Below, one piece after another: positions 1-7,991 of a DNA stretch of 64,000 nt. The stretch comes from Sulfuricurvum sp. (GTDB taxonomy: Bacteria > Campylobacterota > Campylobacteria > Campylobacterales > Sulfurimonadaceae), in assembly GCA_030696775.1 (NCBI GenBank), contig JAUYRN010000026.1, positions 1 through 64,000 on the forward strand, given 5' to 3'. Position 1 is the stretch's first letter, and every line of letters begins with the position of its first letter. The notes below the pieces were generated by a model. The model made no database searches. It saw only the letters and a program-made list of their open reading frames with translations, and was not told the origin of the DNA. Both the position numbers and the translations under genes were made by a program.

Positions 1-166
1 GTACAACATCCGGAGAATACTCTATCAGTGAATGTTCCAGATTCTTCACTGTCCCTGAAATAAAAGAAAGCTGATAACCATAGCAATCAAGAGACTGCTG
101 GAACGATGAAATCTCTGTTTCGTCGTTCCCTAGTATAAGAATGTTCGTGATGCTCAATATGTCCAT
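1..166 (-). CDS. Response-regulator-like protein, N-terminal part (runs off window)
   Basis: Reading leftward from an ATG at 166 the frame is open to the window edge and gives about 55 residues beginning MDILSITNILILGNDETE. The hydrophobic first strand, the acidic loop after it and the spacing to the next helix and strand look like the start of a receiver domain, although the usual acidic pair is replaced by Asn-Asp. No output domain is visible. The gene has its own promoter of the shared GCTATNT type at 197-228, so it probably belongs to the alcohol-oxidation regulon and may be a second regulator. Family assignment is tentative because only the first third of a receiver is present. Confidence 0.55.
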   Translation of the reverse strand, partial: MDILSITNILILGNDETEISSFQQSLDCYGYQLSFISGTVKNLEHSLIEYSPDVV

Positions 167-196
167 ACTTCTATAACCTTGAAAAATTAATATGGA

Positions 197-228
197 ATTA
201 TAATAAAGGTAAATAGCGATGAAATAGC
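197..228 (-). promoter_or_regulatory. Regulon box promoter 1 (partial response-regulator gene)
   Basis: Read on the minus strand this is GCTATTT-CATC-GCTATTT, then 8 bp, then TATAAT. Heptamer spacing is 4 bp and the second heptamer ends 8 bp before the -10 box, as at ten other promoters in the window. There is no good -35 hexamer, which fits activator dependence. It drives the gene that leaves the window at position 1. Confidence 0.85.
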
Positions 229-245
229 AAGATAACACAAAGCAA

Positions 246-258
246 GAGGCTAAGCCTC
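246..258 (-). terminator. Weak stem-loop after the SoxYZ-like gene
   Basis: GAGGC-TAA-GCCTC lies 35 bp after the stop of the SoxYZ-like gene on the minus strand and is followed by a T-rich stretch. The stem is only 5 bp, so it is a weak candidate terminator for the three-gene cytochrome operon. Confidence 0.4.
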
Positions 259-292
259 ACACGCTAGCTTCTTTTTGGAGTATTTATTACGG

Positions 293-1045
293 TTATTGAT
301 CTACTTGAGTTGAAATACGATACTCATTTGCATCACTGTCTTTTAATTCGATAGTGTAAGTTCCATCACCGCCCATTGTCTCAAAGGTCATCGTTGGGTT
401 TTGACTGATTGCAGAAGTGAGCTCCATGCTTGCCAGGCGTTCTTTTTTACTATACAGTTCGAGGTGTTTGATGTAAAAAGGATTCGTTCCAAACATCAAA
501 CCCGTTTCCATAGGATGAAAAATAGAAAATTTGATGCTATAGGCTTTGTTCTTTCGTACTGTTTGGCTTTTATGCTTACCTAAAAGAAGCGCGAATTTTT
601 TACTTTCTTCTGGGGAGTTTGTTGAACATCCACCGCCAAAACTTTTTATGTTAGCACTGCCGATGTGCCACAAGCCGTTTGCATCTTCTACGAGCACTCT
701 AATCGGTGTTTCTTGTGCAACACGAATACTAAAAGAAAAAATGGCTTTAAGATTTAACAGTTTGATGTCCATAATCTCAGGAATAAGGTTTAAATCAGCA
801 AATGCAATTACTCTTTTCACATCTTTTATTTTTGTTGCATCGATATATATGGGTACTTGTGCAGGGTTGTCTGCAAATTTTGGGACATTAATCGTAATGT
901 TTGCATCGTCGAAACAATAGGGTGCACCATGGAGCGTATTTTGAAGTAGATCGTCGAAAGTCGGTGAATAAATCGGATTTTTTGCTTGAGAATTGACACT
1001 CAACAGTAGAATAAAGAGCAAGGATTTGTATAGGATCGAGGACAT
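293..1045 (-). CDS. Quinoprotein dehydrogenase-associated SoxYZ-like carrier protein
   Basis: A 250-residue secreted protein with a signal peptide (residues 1-21, cut near SQA). Residues about 30-145 resemble SoxY and contain the carrier-like GGGCS motif with Cys140; residues about 155-245 resemble SoxZ. This fused SoxYZ form is known beside PQQ alcohol dehydrogenases rather than in thiosulfate oxidation; its chemical role is not established. I chose the ATG at 1045 because AAGGAG precedes it at normal spacing, while the longer reading from 1093 overlaps the upstream gene. It is the third gene of the cytochrome c550 / binding protein / SoxYZ operon, starting about 10 bp after the previous stop. 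Confidence 0.85.
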   Translation of the reverse strand: MSSILYKSLLFILLLSVNSQAKNPIYSPTFDDLLQNTLHGAPYCFDDANITINVPKFADNPAQVPIYIDATKIKDVKRVIAFADLNLIPEIMDIKLLNLKAIFSFSIRVAQETPIRVLVEDANGLWHIGSANIKSFGGGCSTNSPEESKKFALLLGKHKSQTVRKNKAYSIKFSIFHPMETGLMFGTNPFYIKHLELYSKKERLASMELTSAISQNPTMTFETMGGDGTYTIELKDSDANEYRISTQVDQ

Positions 1046-1055
1046 AGGTTCTCCT

Positions 1056-1919
1056 TTAAGGGCCATAGGAAATAGGTTTAGTATAGGTAACATGATAGGT
1101 GTCGAATATTTTTTGTAATGTGTTCTCTTTATGCAGTTTTGTAATCAGTCCATCGATATGATAGCTTAACTCACGAGCATCTGTTCGAACAGCAATACCA
1201 ATATCCCAGATGGATTTTATTCCCTGAACGTCATTGGTCATGTAGTATTGAACCTGATTCTTTTTGTAATCAAGTAAAAATTCCAGTTGAGATTTTAATC
1301 CGGCGAGAGCATCGAGTTTACCAGCTTTAAAATCTTTTACGGCATCTTCAAATTTAGCGTAGCGCTTGACATTTTTTCGTAATAACCCTCTGTTTTGCAT
1401 TGAGAGATGTTTGTCGGGTAGCGTGTCTAATTCCACACCAATGGTTTTGTAGGCAAATATACCCAGAGTATTAACTGTCGGTATAGAATCTTTGTGGGTT
1501 ACTATAACCCATTTTTCTGCATGGTACGGTGATTTTATTATCACCATGTCCGTTTGGAGTGCTCCGGTGGTAGCGTCTGTCTGTCTCATATAGTCGTAAT
1601 CGTAAGGGACTCTGAGCATGACATCAGCTCGCGTTTTATGGACGGGATTACCCTTCCATATCACATTTCTAAGATCATCATCAAGATTCTCGTCTGAGTC
1701 GGTAAAGTACCATTTTGGTTTAACGTTGAGTGATTTAGCAATTTTCTTACCAATATCCACATCAATCCCTTTGGCTTCACCATTCTCGATATACGAGTAG
1801 GGTGGAAAGTCATTGTACACAGCAATGACGATTTCCCCGCTCGTTTGTATGTCTTCAATACTCCTTGCATGCGAGCAAGTGTAAAGGAATAGACTGATGA
1901 CGATCGTTAGAAATTTCAT
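1056..1919 (-). CDS. Quinoprotein dehydrogenase-associated periplasmic binding protein (family 3, MoxJ/XoxJ-like)
   Basis: A 287-residue protein with a signal peptide (residues 1-18) and a family-3 solute-binding fold: an N-terminal VYNDFPPYSY segment, then GIDVDIGKKIA, and a second lobe ending in a KLHKENTLQKIF helix. Proteins of this type (XoxJ/MoxJ and relatives) accompany PQQ dehydrogenases. They are thought to help activate the enzyme or pass on its cofactors rather than feed a classical importer, and no permease is paired with this gene. It starts one base after the stop of the cytochrome gene, so it is translated from the same mRNA. The closest functional name cannot be decided from sequence alone. 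Confidence 0.85.
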   Translation of the reverse strand: MKFLTIVISLFLYTCSHARSIEDIQTSGEIVIAVYNDFPPYSYIENGEAKGIDVDIGKKIAKSLNVKPKWYFTDSDENLDDDLRNVIWKGNPVHKTRADVMLRVPYDYDYMRQTDATTGALQTDMVIIKSPYHAEKWVIVTHKDSIPTVNTLGIFAYKTIGVELDTLPDKHLSMQNRGLLRKNVKRYAKFEDAVKDFKAGKLDALAGLKSQLEFLLDYKKNQVQYYMTNDVQGIKSIWDIGIAVRTDARELSYHIDGLITKLHKENTLQKIFDTYHVTYTKPISYGP

Positions 1920-1920
1920 G

Positions 1921-2334
1921 TTAATATTGAACTCTAACGGAATGTAAATAAGAACGAATTGCCCACATGCCCTCTTGATTCATAATACCTTCGAATTTAG
2001 GCATGTAGACATTGCCATTACGTACGGCACCTCCACGGATTCTCTCCATAAACCATTGGTCACCTTCTGTGCCTCCATCAAGGTAGCGTAGATCCGGTGC
2101 AACACCGCCTGATACTGCATCCAATCCATGACAACGAGCACAGTTTTCTGCATAAGCATGGTTACCGATTTCAATGGCTTTTGCATTTCCGACATAGGGA
2201 TTCGCATCTAACCAAGCTTTTCCTATCGGGGCTAAACCTTTAGTATCTACTGGTTGTGGGGTTACGTTTCCGTGACTCAATAATAGTGTTGCTGATAGCA
2301 CTGCTATCGCTCCAAGTGTATGTGATTTTTTCAT
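1921..2334 (-). CDS. pedF: Cytochrome c550, PedF type
   Basis: A 137-residue secreted c-type cytochrome. A signal peptide covers about residues 1-23, the haem motif CARCH is at 65-69, and a Met in the VYMPKF segment is the likely axial ligand. The layout matches the PedF/ExaB group of cytochromes that take electrons from PQQ alcohol dehydrogenases and pass them to the respiratory chain. Here it should serve the dehydrogenase at 9607, although the two genes are 7 kb apart in separate operons; both have the same regulon box, which ties them together. It is first in its operon, with the promoter at 2367-2398. Confidence 0.85.
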   Translation of the reverse strand: MKKSHTLGAIAVLSATLLLSHGNVTPQPVDTKGLAPIGKAWLDANPYVGNAKAIEIGNHAYAENCARCHGLDAVSGGVAPDLRYLDGGTEGDQWFMERIRGGAVRNGNVYMPKFEGIMNQEGMWAIRSYLHSVRVQY

Positions 2335-2366
2335 ACTCAGTCCTTTTAATGTTTTGTGATTTGGAA

Positions 2367-2398
2367 ATTATAAAGTATAAAAATAGCCTGATAATAGC
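2367..2398 (-). promoter_or_regulatory. Regulon box promoter 2 (cytochrome c550 operon)
   Basis: Minus strand: GCTATTA-TCAG-GCTATTT, 8 bp, TATAAT. Spacing is identical to the other boxes. It lies 33 bp upstream of the cytochrome start and is divergent from the box at 2420-2451. Confidence 0.88.
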
Positions 2399-2419
2399 GT
2401 TTACTAAGAAATTATTATC

Positions 2420-2451
2420 GCTATATTCAAGCTATAAATCTGTACTAGAAT
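2420..2451 (+). promoter_or_regulatory. Regulon box promoter 3 (NitT/TauT-type ABC operon)
   Basis: GCTATAT-TCAA-GCTATAA, 8 bp, TAGAAT. Same 4-bp and 8-bp spacings as the others, upstream of the start at 2490. Confidence 0.85.
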
Positions 2452-2489
2452 AACAACTGACTCGATTTGAAATCAGGAGAATTATTCTT

Positions 2490-3461
2490 ATGAAAATCTT
2501 TATTTTGTTTGTACTCTCTTTAACACTGTTATATGGAAGCAATCCGAAACTTCATGTCGGAGTTTTGGCATATGGAACGGTCAACTGGGAATTGATGACC
2601 ATTAAATCACGCGGGCTGGATACGAAATACGGGTTTGATCTTGAGATTAAAGAATTAGCCTCCAAAGATGGTGTGGCAGTCGCTTTTCAAGCGAATAGCG
2701 TGGATATGATCGTTAATGACTGGGTTTGGGTGAATCGACAAAATTCCTCTAAACTTTCACTTTATTTTTATCCTTATTCCAAAGCATCTGGAGGGATTTA
2801 TACTAATGACCCTCGTTACCGTACTCTTAGTGATTTAAAGGGCAAAAAACTGGGGGTTGCCGGAGGAGCGATGGATAAAAGCTGGTTGCTCTACCGAGCG
2901 TATGCCATGCAAAAACTAGGGATTGATTTAACCACCTATTGTGAAATCGTCTTTGCGGCTCCTCCCATTTTGAATGCGAAATTATTGGATGGAAGTTTGG
3001 ATGCTGTACTCAATTTTTGGCATTACAATGTCCTGTTGGATGAAAAAGGGATGACCCCGATTTCATCAGTTCAAGCAGTGTTAGCCAGCTTTGGAATTGA
3101 TAACCGTGATATCCCCTTTACGGGATGGGTATTTAAGCGTCCATTTGCAACGGACAATAAGAATGTCATCAACGGTTTTTTACAAGCTTCACAAGAGGCC
3201 AATAAAATACTGAAAGAAGATGAGGCAGCATGGAATGCTTTACGACCCTTTATGCATGTTAAAGACGATGCGGCTTTTGAAGCGTTAAAAAAAGGATATC
3301 GCAATGGAATTCCTAAAAAGTTTACTCAAAATGAAATAAATGGAATTGAAAAAATATATACACTTTTGGAAAAAACGGCCGGTAAAAGTTTAGTCGGTGA
3401 CGCCAAGTCTTTCGATAAAAAGATGTTTTGGCCGTTTCCACTAAATTCTATACGGAAATAG
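2490..3461 (+). CDS. ABC transporter substrate-binding protein, NitT/TauT (SsuA-like) family
   Basis: A 323-residue secreted protein with a signal peptide (about residues 1-16). The fold markers of the NMT1/SsuA-like family are visible: an early VGVLAYGTVNWELM strand-loop, the DLKGKKLGVAGGAMD segment, and the LDGSLDAVLNFW segment near residue 170. It should deliver a small solute to the permease and ATPase encoded next. The substrate is unknown; control by the alcohol-oxidation box suggests a cofactor, metal or substrate linked to quinoprotein metabolism. AGGAG precedes the ATG. First gene of a four-gene operon that ends with a DUF411 protein. Confidence 0.8.
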   Translation: MKIFILFVLSLTLLYGSNPKLHVGVLAYGTVNWELMTIKSRGLDTKYGFDLEIKELASKDGVAVAFQANSVDMIVNDWVWVNRQNSSKLSLYFYPYSKASGGIYTNDPRYRTLSDLKGKKLGVAGGAMDKSWLLYRAYAMQKLGIDLTTYCEIVFAAPPILNAKLLDGSLDAVLNFWHYNVLLDEKGMTPISSVQAVLASFGIDNRDIPFTGWVFKRPFATDNKNVINGFLQASQEANKILKEDEAAWNALRPFMHVKDDAAFEALKKGYRNGIPKKFTQNEINGIEKIYTLLEKTAGKSLVGDAKSFDKKMFWPFPLNSIRK

Positions 3462-3463
3462 TG

Positions 3464-4204
3464 ATGTCTAATACTCTCACCTGGCGCATAGGATCTTTTT
3501 TCTTGCTTATTGCGCTTTGGCAAGGAATTGCATTTCTTGCTGATTCTTCTGTATTTCCGCCGCCGACAAATGTGTTATCAAGTTTGATAGAACACATCTC
3601 AAACGGAGAACTTCTCCATCATCTGGGTATTACTTTGTACCGTGTTTCTATGATTTTTCTCTTTGCAATGCCTATTGGCATCGCTTTTGGTCTACTGATG
3701 GGTAACTTCAAAAAAGTTGATGCAGCGCTTGATACACTTCTTGTGTTAGGCCTCAATATGCCGGCATTAGTGGTCATTATGCTTTGCTATATCTGGCTGG
3801 GCTTGAGTGATTTTTCAGCGATTGTAGCTGTTATCATCAATAAAGTACCAATGGTCATCGTCAACATACGAGAAGGGGTAAAAGCTCTGGATAAAAGACT
3901 GATAGAAGTTGCTTATGTCTACAAAGTATCGCGCTACAAACTGCTATTTACGTTTTATATTCCGCAACTCTATCCCTACATCATCGCCAGTGCTAGAAAC
4001 GGTCTCTCGCTGATCTGGAAGATTGTCCTTGTTGTAGAACTTTTGGGAAGAAGTGATGGAATAGGATTTCAGCTCAGCATGTTTTTCCAGTTTTTTGATA
4101 TCACTTCGATACTCGCATATTCCTTTTCTTTCATTATTATCATCATTTTGATTGAGAATTTTATTTTCAGACCTATTGACGCACAACTGTCGAAGTGGAG
4201 ATGA
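3464..4204 (+). CDS. ABC transporter permease, NitT/TauT type
   Basis: About 246 residues with six predicted membrane segments and the inner-membrane permease loop around EVAYVYKVSRYKLLFTFYIP, which matches the EAA loop that docks on the ATPase. It follows the binding-protein gene by two bases; the ATG at 3464 is preferred to the upstream in-frame ATG at 3428, which would overlap the previous gene by 34 bases. The protein belongs with the SsuC/TauC-like permeases. Substrate unknown, as for its partners. Confidence 0.8.
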   Translation: MSNTLTWRIGSFFLLIALWQGIAFLADSSVFPPPTNVLSSLIEHISNGELLHHLGITLYRVSMIFLFAMPIGIAFGLLMGNFKKVDAALDTLLVLGLNMPALVVIMLCYIWLGLSDFSAIVAVIINKVPMVIVNIREGVKALDKRLIEVAYVYKVSRYKLLFTFYIPQLYPYIIASARNGLSLIWKIVLVVELLGRSDGIGFQLSMFFQFFDITSILAYSFSFIIIIILIENFIFRPIDAQLSKWR

Positions 4205-4205
4205 T

Positions 4206-4910
4206 ATGTTAAACATAGATATCAAAAATAAAAAATATGCGGATAAAAATATACTTCAAAATATAGGTTTTAATCTCAAAGCAGGGGACTTTCTCTCCAT
4301 TATTGGTCCTTCCGGATGCGGTAAAACGACCTTGCTTAGACTCATCACTTCGTTGGACAAAGATTTTGAGGGAACCATTGACATTGATTCTAATTCAATT
4401 GGGATGATGTTTCAAGAACCACGACTCTTGCCATGGCTTACGGTTCGAGAAAACATTGCTATTGTTGACAAAACCGGCGATCTCGAGGATATGCTTAAGC
4501 TTTTACGCATGGTGGGAATGGAGAATACTCTGGATATGTATCCAAAAAACCTCTCAGGCGGGATGGCTCGACGAGTATCTCTGGTAAGAGCTTTTATCAA
4601 CAGACCCAAACTTATTTTATTGGATGAACCGTTTGTTTCTTTGGACAGACCTACGGCTCTATCCCTGCAAAATGATCTTATGCTCTTTTGTAAAAGTTTC
4701 AATCCTGCTGTGATACTGGTCACACATGATTTTGACGAGGCAATTTCTCTCTCGCAAAAAATACTCTTTTTAGGCGGTGAAGTTACCGGAGAAATAATGA
4801 CACATGTCAACGAGAATAACAGCTTTGAGACACTTCATCCAACATACGTACAAGAGATAAAAGAAAATATTTTATCCCTTCATCCCCATATTTTAGAAGG
4901 AAAATTATGA
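4206..4910 (+). CDS. ABC transporter ATP-binding protein, NitT/TauT type
   Basis: A 234-residue cytoplasmic ATPase. Walker A reads GPSGCGKTT (near residue 34), the signature is LSGGMARR, Walker B is LILLDEPF, followed by the SLD D-loop and VTHD H-loop, so all catalytic elements are present. I start it at 4206, after the GGAG just upstream, rather than at 4152 inside the permease gene. The last bases overlap the start of the next gene (ATGA), which supports co-translation. It should power the importer formed with the two preceding genes. Confidence 0.85.
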   Translation: MLNIDIKNKKYADKNILQNIGFNLKAGDFLSIIGPSGCGKTTLLRLITSLDKDFEGTIDIDSNSIGMMFQEPRLLPWLTVRENIAIVDKTGDLEDMLKLLRMVGMENTLDMYPKNLSGGMARRVSLVRAFINRPKLILLDEPFVSLDRPTALSLQNDLMLFCKSFNPAVILVTHDFDEAISLSQKILFLGGEVTGEIMTHVNENNSFETLHPTYVQEIKENILSLHPHILEGKL

Positions 4911-5305
4911 AAAAAACAACACTGATCCTATTGATGCTTTCAATCGCTAATGCGGAAGAGCTCAAAATGCAGATTTACAAGCCGGTAACCGGTTCATGTC
5001 CTGCATCATGGATCACAGAGATAGAAACGACCATTGCAAAACCTGAGATTATGACACTTGTTGATGTTAAAGGTCTCAAAAATAATCTAGGAGTTCCTAA
5101 AGAACTTTATTCTTGTAATACTTCTATTCTCGGTGATTATGTTTTTGAAGGCAATGTCCCCACTGAGGCTATTAAAAAATTTATGAATGAGAAACCTACA
5201 GGGGCAATCGGTCTTAGTCTTCCTGCCAGTCAAAATGATGAAGCGGTAAAAAAAGTCTATATTATCTATGCCGATAAAACCTATAAACTTTACGGAACGT
5301 ATTAA
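4907..5305 (+). CDS. Secreted DUF411-like protein lacking the N-terminal Cys-Cys motif
   Basis: A 132-residue protein with a signal peptide (about 1-16). The middle (GVPKELYSCNTS, then the GNVPTEAIKKFMNEKP segment) matches DUF411 proteins, which are usually linked to metal, often copper, handling. The family's N-terminal paired cysteines are reduced to one, TGSC with Cys31, and the C-terminal Met-rich segment is absent; Cys70 of the SCNT motif is kept. It overlaps the ATPase gene by four bases and is convergent with the DUF302 gene, their ends overlapping by four bases. It may bind a metal or a substrate of the upstream transporter; that is inference. Confidence 0.65.
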   Translation: MKKTTLILLMLSIANAEELKMQIYKPVTGSCPASWITEIETTIAKPEIMTLVDVKGLKNNLGVPKELYSCNTSILGDYVFEGNVPTEAIKKFMNEKPTGAIGLSLPASQNDEAVKKVYIIYADKTYKLYGTY

Positions 5306-5760
5306 TCCAAACCGGATGTGATGATGTTTTCTATCGTCTCGTCCAGTTTTTTTGGATCGATTTGCTCGTTGAGCTGCGGTGCTTTTAAAAATGAGATGCT
5401 AATACTTGGACTATCTTTGGCTTGAAAAATGAGCAGCTTTAAAGGGCAGTACAGAAGAGCGTCTATGTTTTTCTCCAGCATTTTATAACTGACAGACGGT
5501 TTACAAAATCCAATGTTTATTGCTTTTTCTATAAGAGGTGGTTTATCTAAACTCTTGGATACCGCTTCTAGGGATTTCGCTATGTTGATCTCGTGTACGA
5601 TGTTAAAGGCATTGACTTGCAATTCATTGCTAATACGCAATTGTACCTCTTCAAACGACATGTTACTGACGCTATAGGAGATAGTATTGGGTGTCTCGGT
5701 GCGAATCTCGGCGTAGAGAACTTCAGCAAAGAAAAGAAAGAGAAAATAGACTATTTGCAT
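5302..5760 (-). CDS. Secreted DUF302 protein
   Basis: A 152-residue protein with a signal peptide (about 1-17). The central part with FCKPSVSYKMLEKNIDAL and CPLKLLIFQ matches DUF302, a small domain of unknown function found alone or near redox genes. Its start overlaps the end of the preceding binding-protein gene by about ten bases, so the two are one operon read from the box at 6938-6969. DUF302 proteins occur in several alcohol-oxidation clusters, but no activity is known. Confidence 0.7.
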   Translation of the reverse strand: MQIVYFLFLFFAEVLYAEIRTETPNTISYSVSNMSFEEVQLRISNELQVNAFNIVHEINIAKSLEAVSKSLDKPPLIEKAINIGFCKPSVSYKMLEKNIDALLYCPLKLLIFQAKDSPSISISFLKAPQLNEQIDPKKLDETIENIITSGLD

Positions 5761-6908
5761 TTCATCTCAGATTCAGTGATGCCTAATGTGTCTAAATCGG
5801 TTATAGGATGCAAAAATCCTACTTGCGGAGAGGTAGATATAAGTGCGTTTGGCTGAACAAGAGAAATCGGCATTCTCAGTTGTCCATTGTAACTTCGAAA
5901 GGAGAGTTTCCGTCCCATGTAGGCGGCTAGTTCAAATTCATTTGAGCGAATATACGTCAAATTTGTTTTGAAATCACTTGTGTTCGTCTTCATGACGGAC
6001 GTTACAATCGTTCGAACTGCGACCCAAGCTGCAAAGTCTTCAGTCTCCATACCGCGTGATGCAAATTTTTCAAAGCGTTCTTGCATCTGTGCTGCGCCCC
6101 ACTGCTCGATACTTTTATGCCACTCTACGGGTGTCAAGCCTTGGGTTCCGGCAACAGGACGGGGCAACCATGAGTTGAAATAGACAAATTCTCCAAAATC
6201 TCCATAATAATCTGCTGTGAGAATGACATCATAGTCTCCACCTTGGGTAAAGACAGGTAACTCATCTTCTGCTTTTCTCCGAATATCTGTGTTTTTATTC
6301 CAAACTTTCTCTTGTACTATTGTGGTACCGAATTTTTTTGCCGCTCTTTTAATCGCCATGGCTATTTTTTTATCTTTAAGTGTTTTGCCTTGGATTAAAA
6401 AGATTTTTTTAAAATTCCTTTTGACCAAGAACTGCATTAATCCATCATAGAGCATTGCATCGCTTGCTATCGTGTGTAACAGATTCGGATTACAGTGGAA
6501 CATTCGAATATTAGTATCACTCAATGCGGCGTTAATTAAAAGAACATTCTTGCTTTTAGGGTGATTTATAAGTTTTAAGAAGAGGGGAACTTGAACATTT
6601 AAGATAGCATAATGCCCGCCTTTGTCTACATAACGCTCATACGCTTTTAAGAGGTTTTTTTCATCATACGATACTTCGGTCTGCATGGCGTAATGCTGAT
6701 TCATAAATTTAGCACTTTTTTCGCTATCTTCCACCGCCAGCTTTGCACCTTCTAAACCTAAATCATCTGGCTTTTCTATGACATTTGACAAGACAGGCGG
6801 ATGTTTTACCTTTTGATTCAAATACAATATGTTGACAGTAATCTCCGAAGCGTTAAGCGCCATGGTGAATAGAAGTGCTGTAATCAGTAAACGCAGTAAA
6901 GTATGCAT
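5751..6908 (-). CDS. ABC transporter substrate-binding protein of the PQQ alcohol dehydrogenase system (PedA1/LutA-like)
   Basis: A 385-residue secreted protein with a signal peptide (about 1-20). It is a type I periplasmic binding fold: EITVNILYLNQ at the start, the DLGLEGAKLAVEDSEKS helix, and the VILTADYYGDFGEF segment. It matches the binding-protein family known only next to PQQ alcohol dehydrogenases. In Pseudomonas putida and Methylobacterium the corresponding systems (PedA1A2BC, Lut) are tied to lanthanide-dependent growth, so a role in lanthanide supply is plausible here. It is divergent from the beta-propeller/ATPase/permease operon; the two promoters overlap. Confidence 0.82.
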   Translation of the reverse strand: MHTLLRLLITALLFTMALNASEITVNILYLNQKVKHPPVLSNVIEKPDDLGLEGAKLAVEDSEKSAKFMNQHYAMQTEVSYDEKNLLKAYERYVDKGGHYAILNVQVPLFLKLINHPKSKNVLLINAALSDTNIRMFHCNPNLLHTIASDAMLYDGLMQFLVKRNFKKIFLIQGKTLKDKKIAMAIKRAAKKFGTTIVQEKVWNKNTDIRRKAEDELPVFTQGGDYDVILTADYYGDFGEFVYFNSWLPRPVAGTQGLTPVEWHKSIEQWGAAQMQERFEKFASRGMETEDFAAWVAVRTIVTSVMKTNTSDFKTNLTYIRSNEFELAAYMGRKLSFRSYNGQLRMPISLVQPNALISTSPQVGFLHPITDLDTLGITESEMKCK

Positions 6909-6937
6909 ATTTTACCCCTCTAAATGGTGTTGAGACA

Positions 6938-6969
6938 ATTATAGGAAAAGTAAATAGCGTGTATATAGC
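6938..6969 (-). promoter_or_regulatory. Regulon box promoter 4 (PedA1-like binding protein, DUF302)
   Basis: Minus strand: GCTATAT-ACAC-GCTATTT, 8 bp, TATAAT. Its outer heptamer shares two bases (GC) with the outer heptamer of the divergent box at 6968, so the two sites form one continuous array. Confidence 0.88.
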
Positions 6970-6999
6970 TATTTTCGAGCTATTTATATTTTGTATAAT
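6968..6999 (+). promoter_or_regulatory. Regulon box promoter 5 (beta-propeller/ABC operon)
   Basis: GCTATTT-TCGA-GCTATTT, 8 bp, TATAAT. Perfect match to the consensus, 28 bp upstream of the chosen start at 7028. Confidence 0.9.
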
Positions 7000-7027
7000 T
7001 TTTCAACTTAGCGTTTTAGGGATGTTC

Positions 7028-7990
7028 ATGAAAAAAATAGCACTGTCAACCATTTTATTACTCGCTAGTTTAGGACAAGCGGATACTGTCTTTATCTCAA
7101 ATGAAAAAGACAATACGGTTTCCGTCATCGATTCAAAAACGCAGAAAGTAACCGATACGATACGAGTAGGACAGAGACCGCGCGGTATCCTTCTGGATAA
7201 GTCTAAGACTCAACTGTATGTTTGTGCCAGTGATGATGATACGGTACAAATACTTGACATAAAAAGTAAGAGAGTGATCGCAAATTTACCTTCGGGAGAA
7301 GACCCGGAACAGTTTGCTTTGCATCCTAATGGAAGAGAACTGTACATTGCCAATGAGAATGATGCTTTAGTCACGGTAGTGGATACCGTAAAGAGAAGTG
7401 TCTTGAAGCAAATCGAAGTCGGAATAGAGCCCGAAGGGATGGCGGTAAGCCCTGATGGAAGCCTCGCGATCGTCACAACGGAGACATCCAATTTTCTCCA
7501 CTGGATTGATACTAAAACAAAAAAAATCGTTCATACGACTCTTGTCGACCAAAGACCAAGACACATAGAGTTTAGTAAAAGCGGTGATAAAGTGTGGGCT
7601 TCATCTGAGATAGGCGGTACGGTTATGGTAGTCGATACCCAGACGAAGAAGGGAATCGCAAGAATAAACTTTAAAATACCGGGAATCTTTAAAGATCAAA
7701 TCCAACCCGTCGGTATCAAACTCACCAGTGATGGCAAATATGCTTTTGTAGCACTTGGACCTGCTAACCATGTTGCGGTTGTTGATGTAAAAACCTATAA
7801 AGTCATTAAATATTTATTGGTAGGCAAACGCGTTTGGCAGATGGCCTTTGTGGATAATGAGTATCAGCTTTATACGACTAACGGCGTTAGCGGTGATGTT
7901 TCTATTATCGATGTTAATGAACTTAAAGTACTCAAAAGTATCAAAGTGGGTCGTTATCCTTGGGGCGTAGCGGTTATACCGACTAACTAA
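7028..7990 (+). CDS. PQQ-associated YVTN beta-propeller protein (PedA2-like)
   Basis: A secreted protein of about 320 residues: signal peptide (about 1-18), then about seven repeats of the YVTN type (for example FISNEKDNTVSVID, YVCASDDDTVQILD, YIANENDALVTVVD), which build a beta-propeller. It matches the propeller family restricted to PQQ alcohol dehydrogenase loci and precedes the ATPase and permease as in Pseudomonas ped clusters. AGGGA sits before the ATG at 7028; the longer reading from 6959 would place the start inside the promoter. Likely a periplasmic part of the ABC system, perhaps a metal or cofactor carrier. Confidence 0.82.
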   Translation: MKKIALSTILLLASLGQADTVFISNEKDNTVSVIDSKTQKVTDTIRVGQRPRGILLDKSKTQLYVCASDDDTVQILDIKSKRVIANLPSGEDPEQFALHPNGRELYIANENDALVTVVDTVKRSVLKQIEVGIEPEGMAVSPDGSLAIVTTETSNFLHWIDTKTKKIVHTTLVDQRPRHIEFSKSGDKVWASSEIGGTVMVVDTQTKKGIARINFKIPGIFKDQIQPVGIKLTSDGKYAFVALGPANHVAVVDVKTYKVIKYLLVGKRVWQMAFVDNEYQLYTTNGVSGDVSIIDVNELKVLKSIKVGRYPWGVAVIPTN

Positions 7991-7991
7991 G

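Noticed and set aside
197-228. Reading the GCTATNT boxes as sigma-54 or plain sigma-70 -35 elements
   Set aside because: There is no GG-N10-GC pattern, and the repeats are 11-bp-phased direct heptamers with a separate good -10, which fits an activator site better.
293-1045. The SoxYZ-like protein as evidence for thiosulfate oxidation
   Set aside because: No soxA, soxB, soxX or soxCD is nearby, the protein is a single fused chain of the quinoprotein-associated type, and its operon has the alcohol regulon box.
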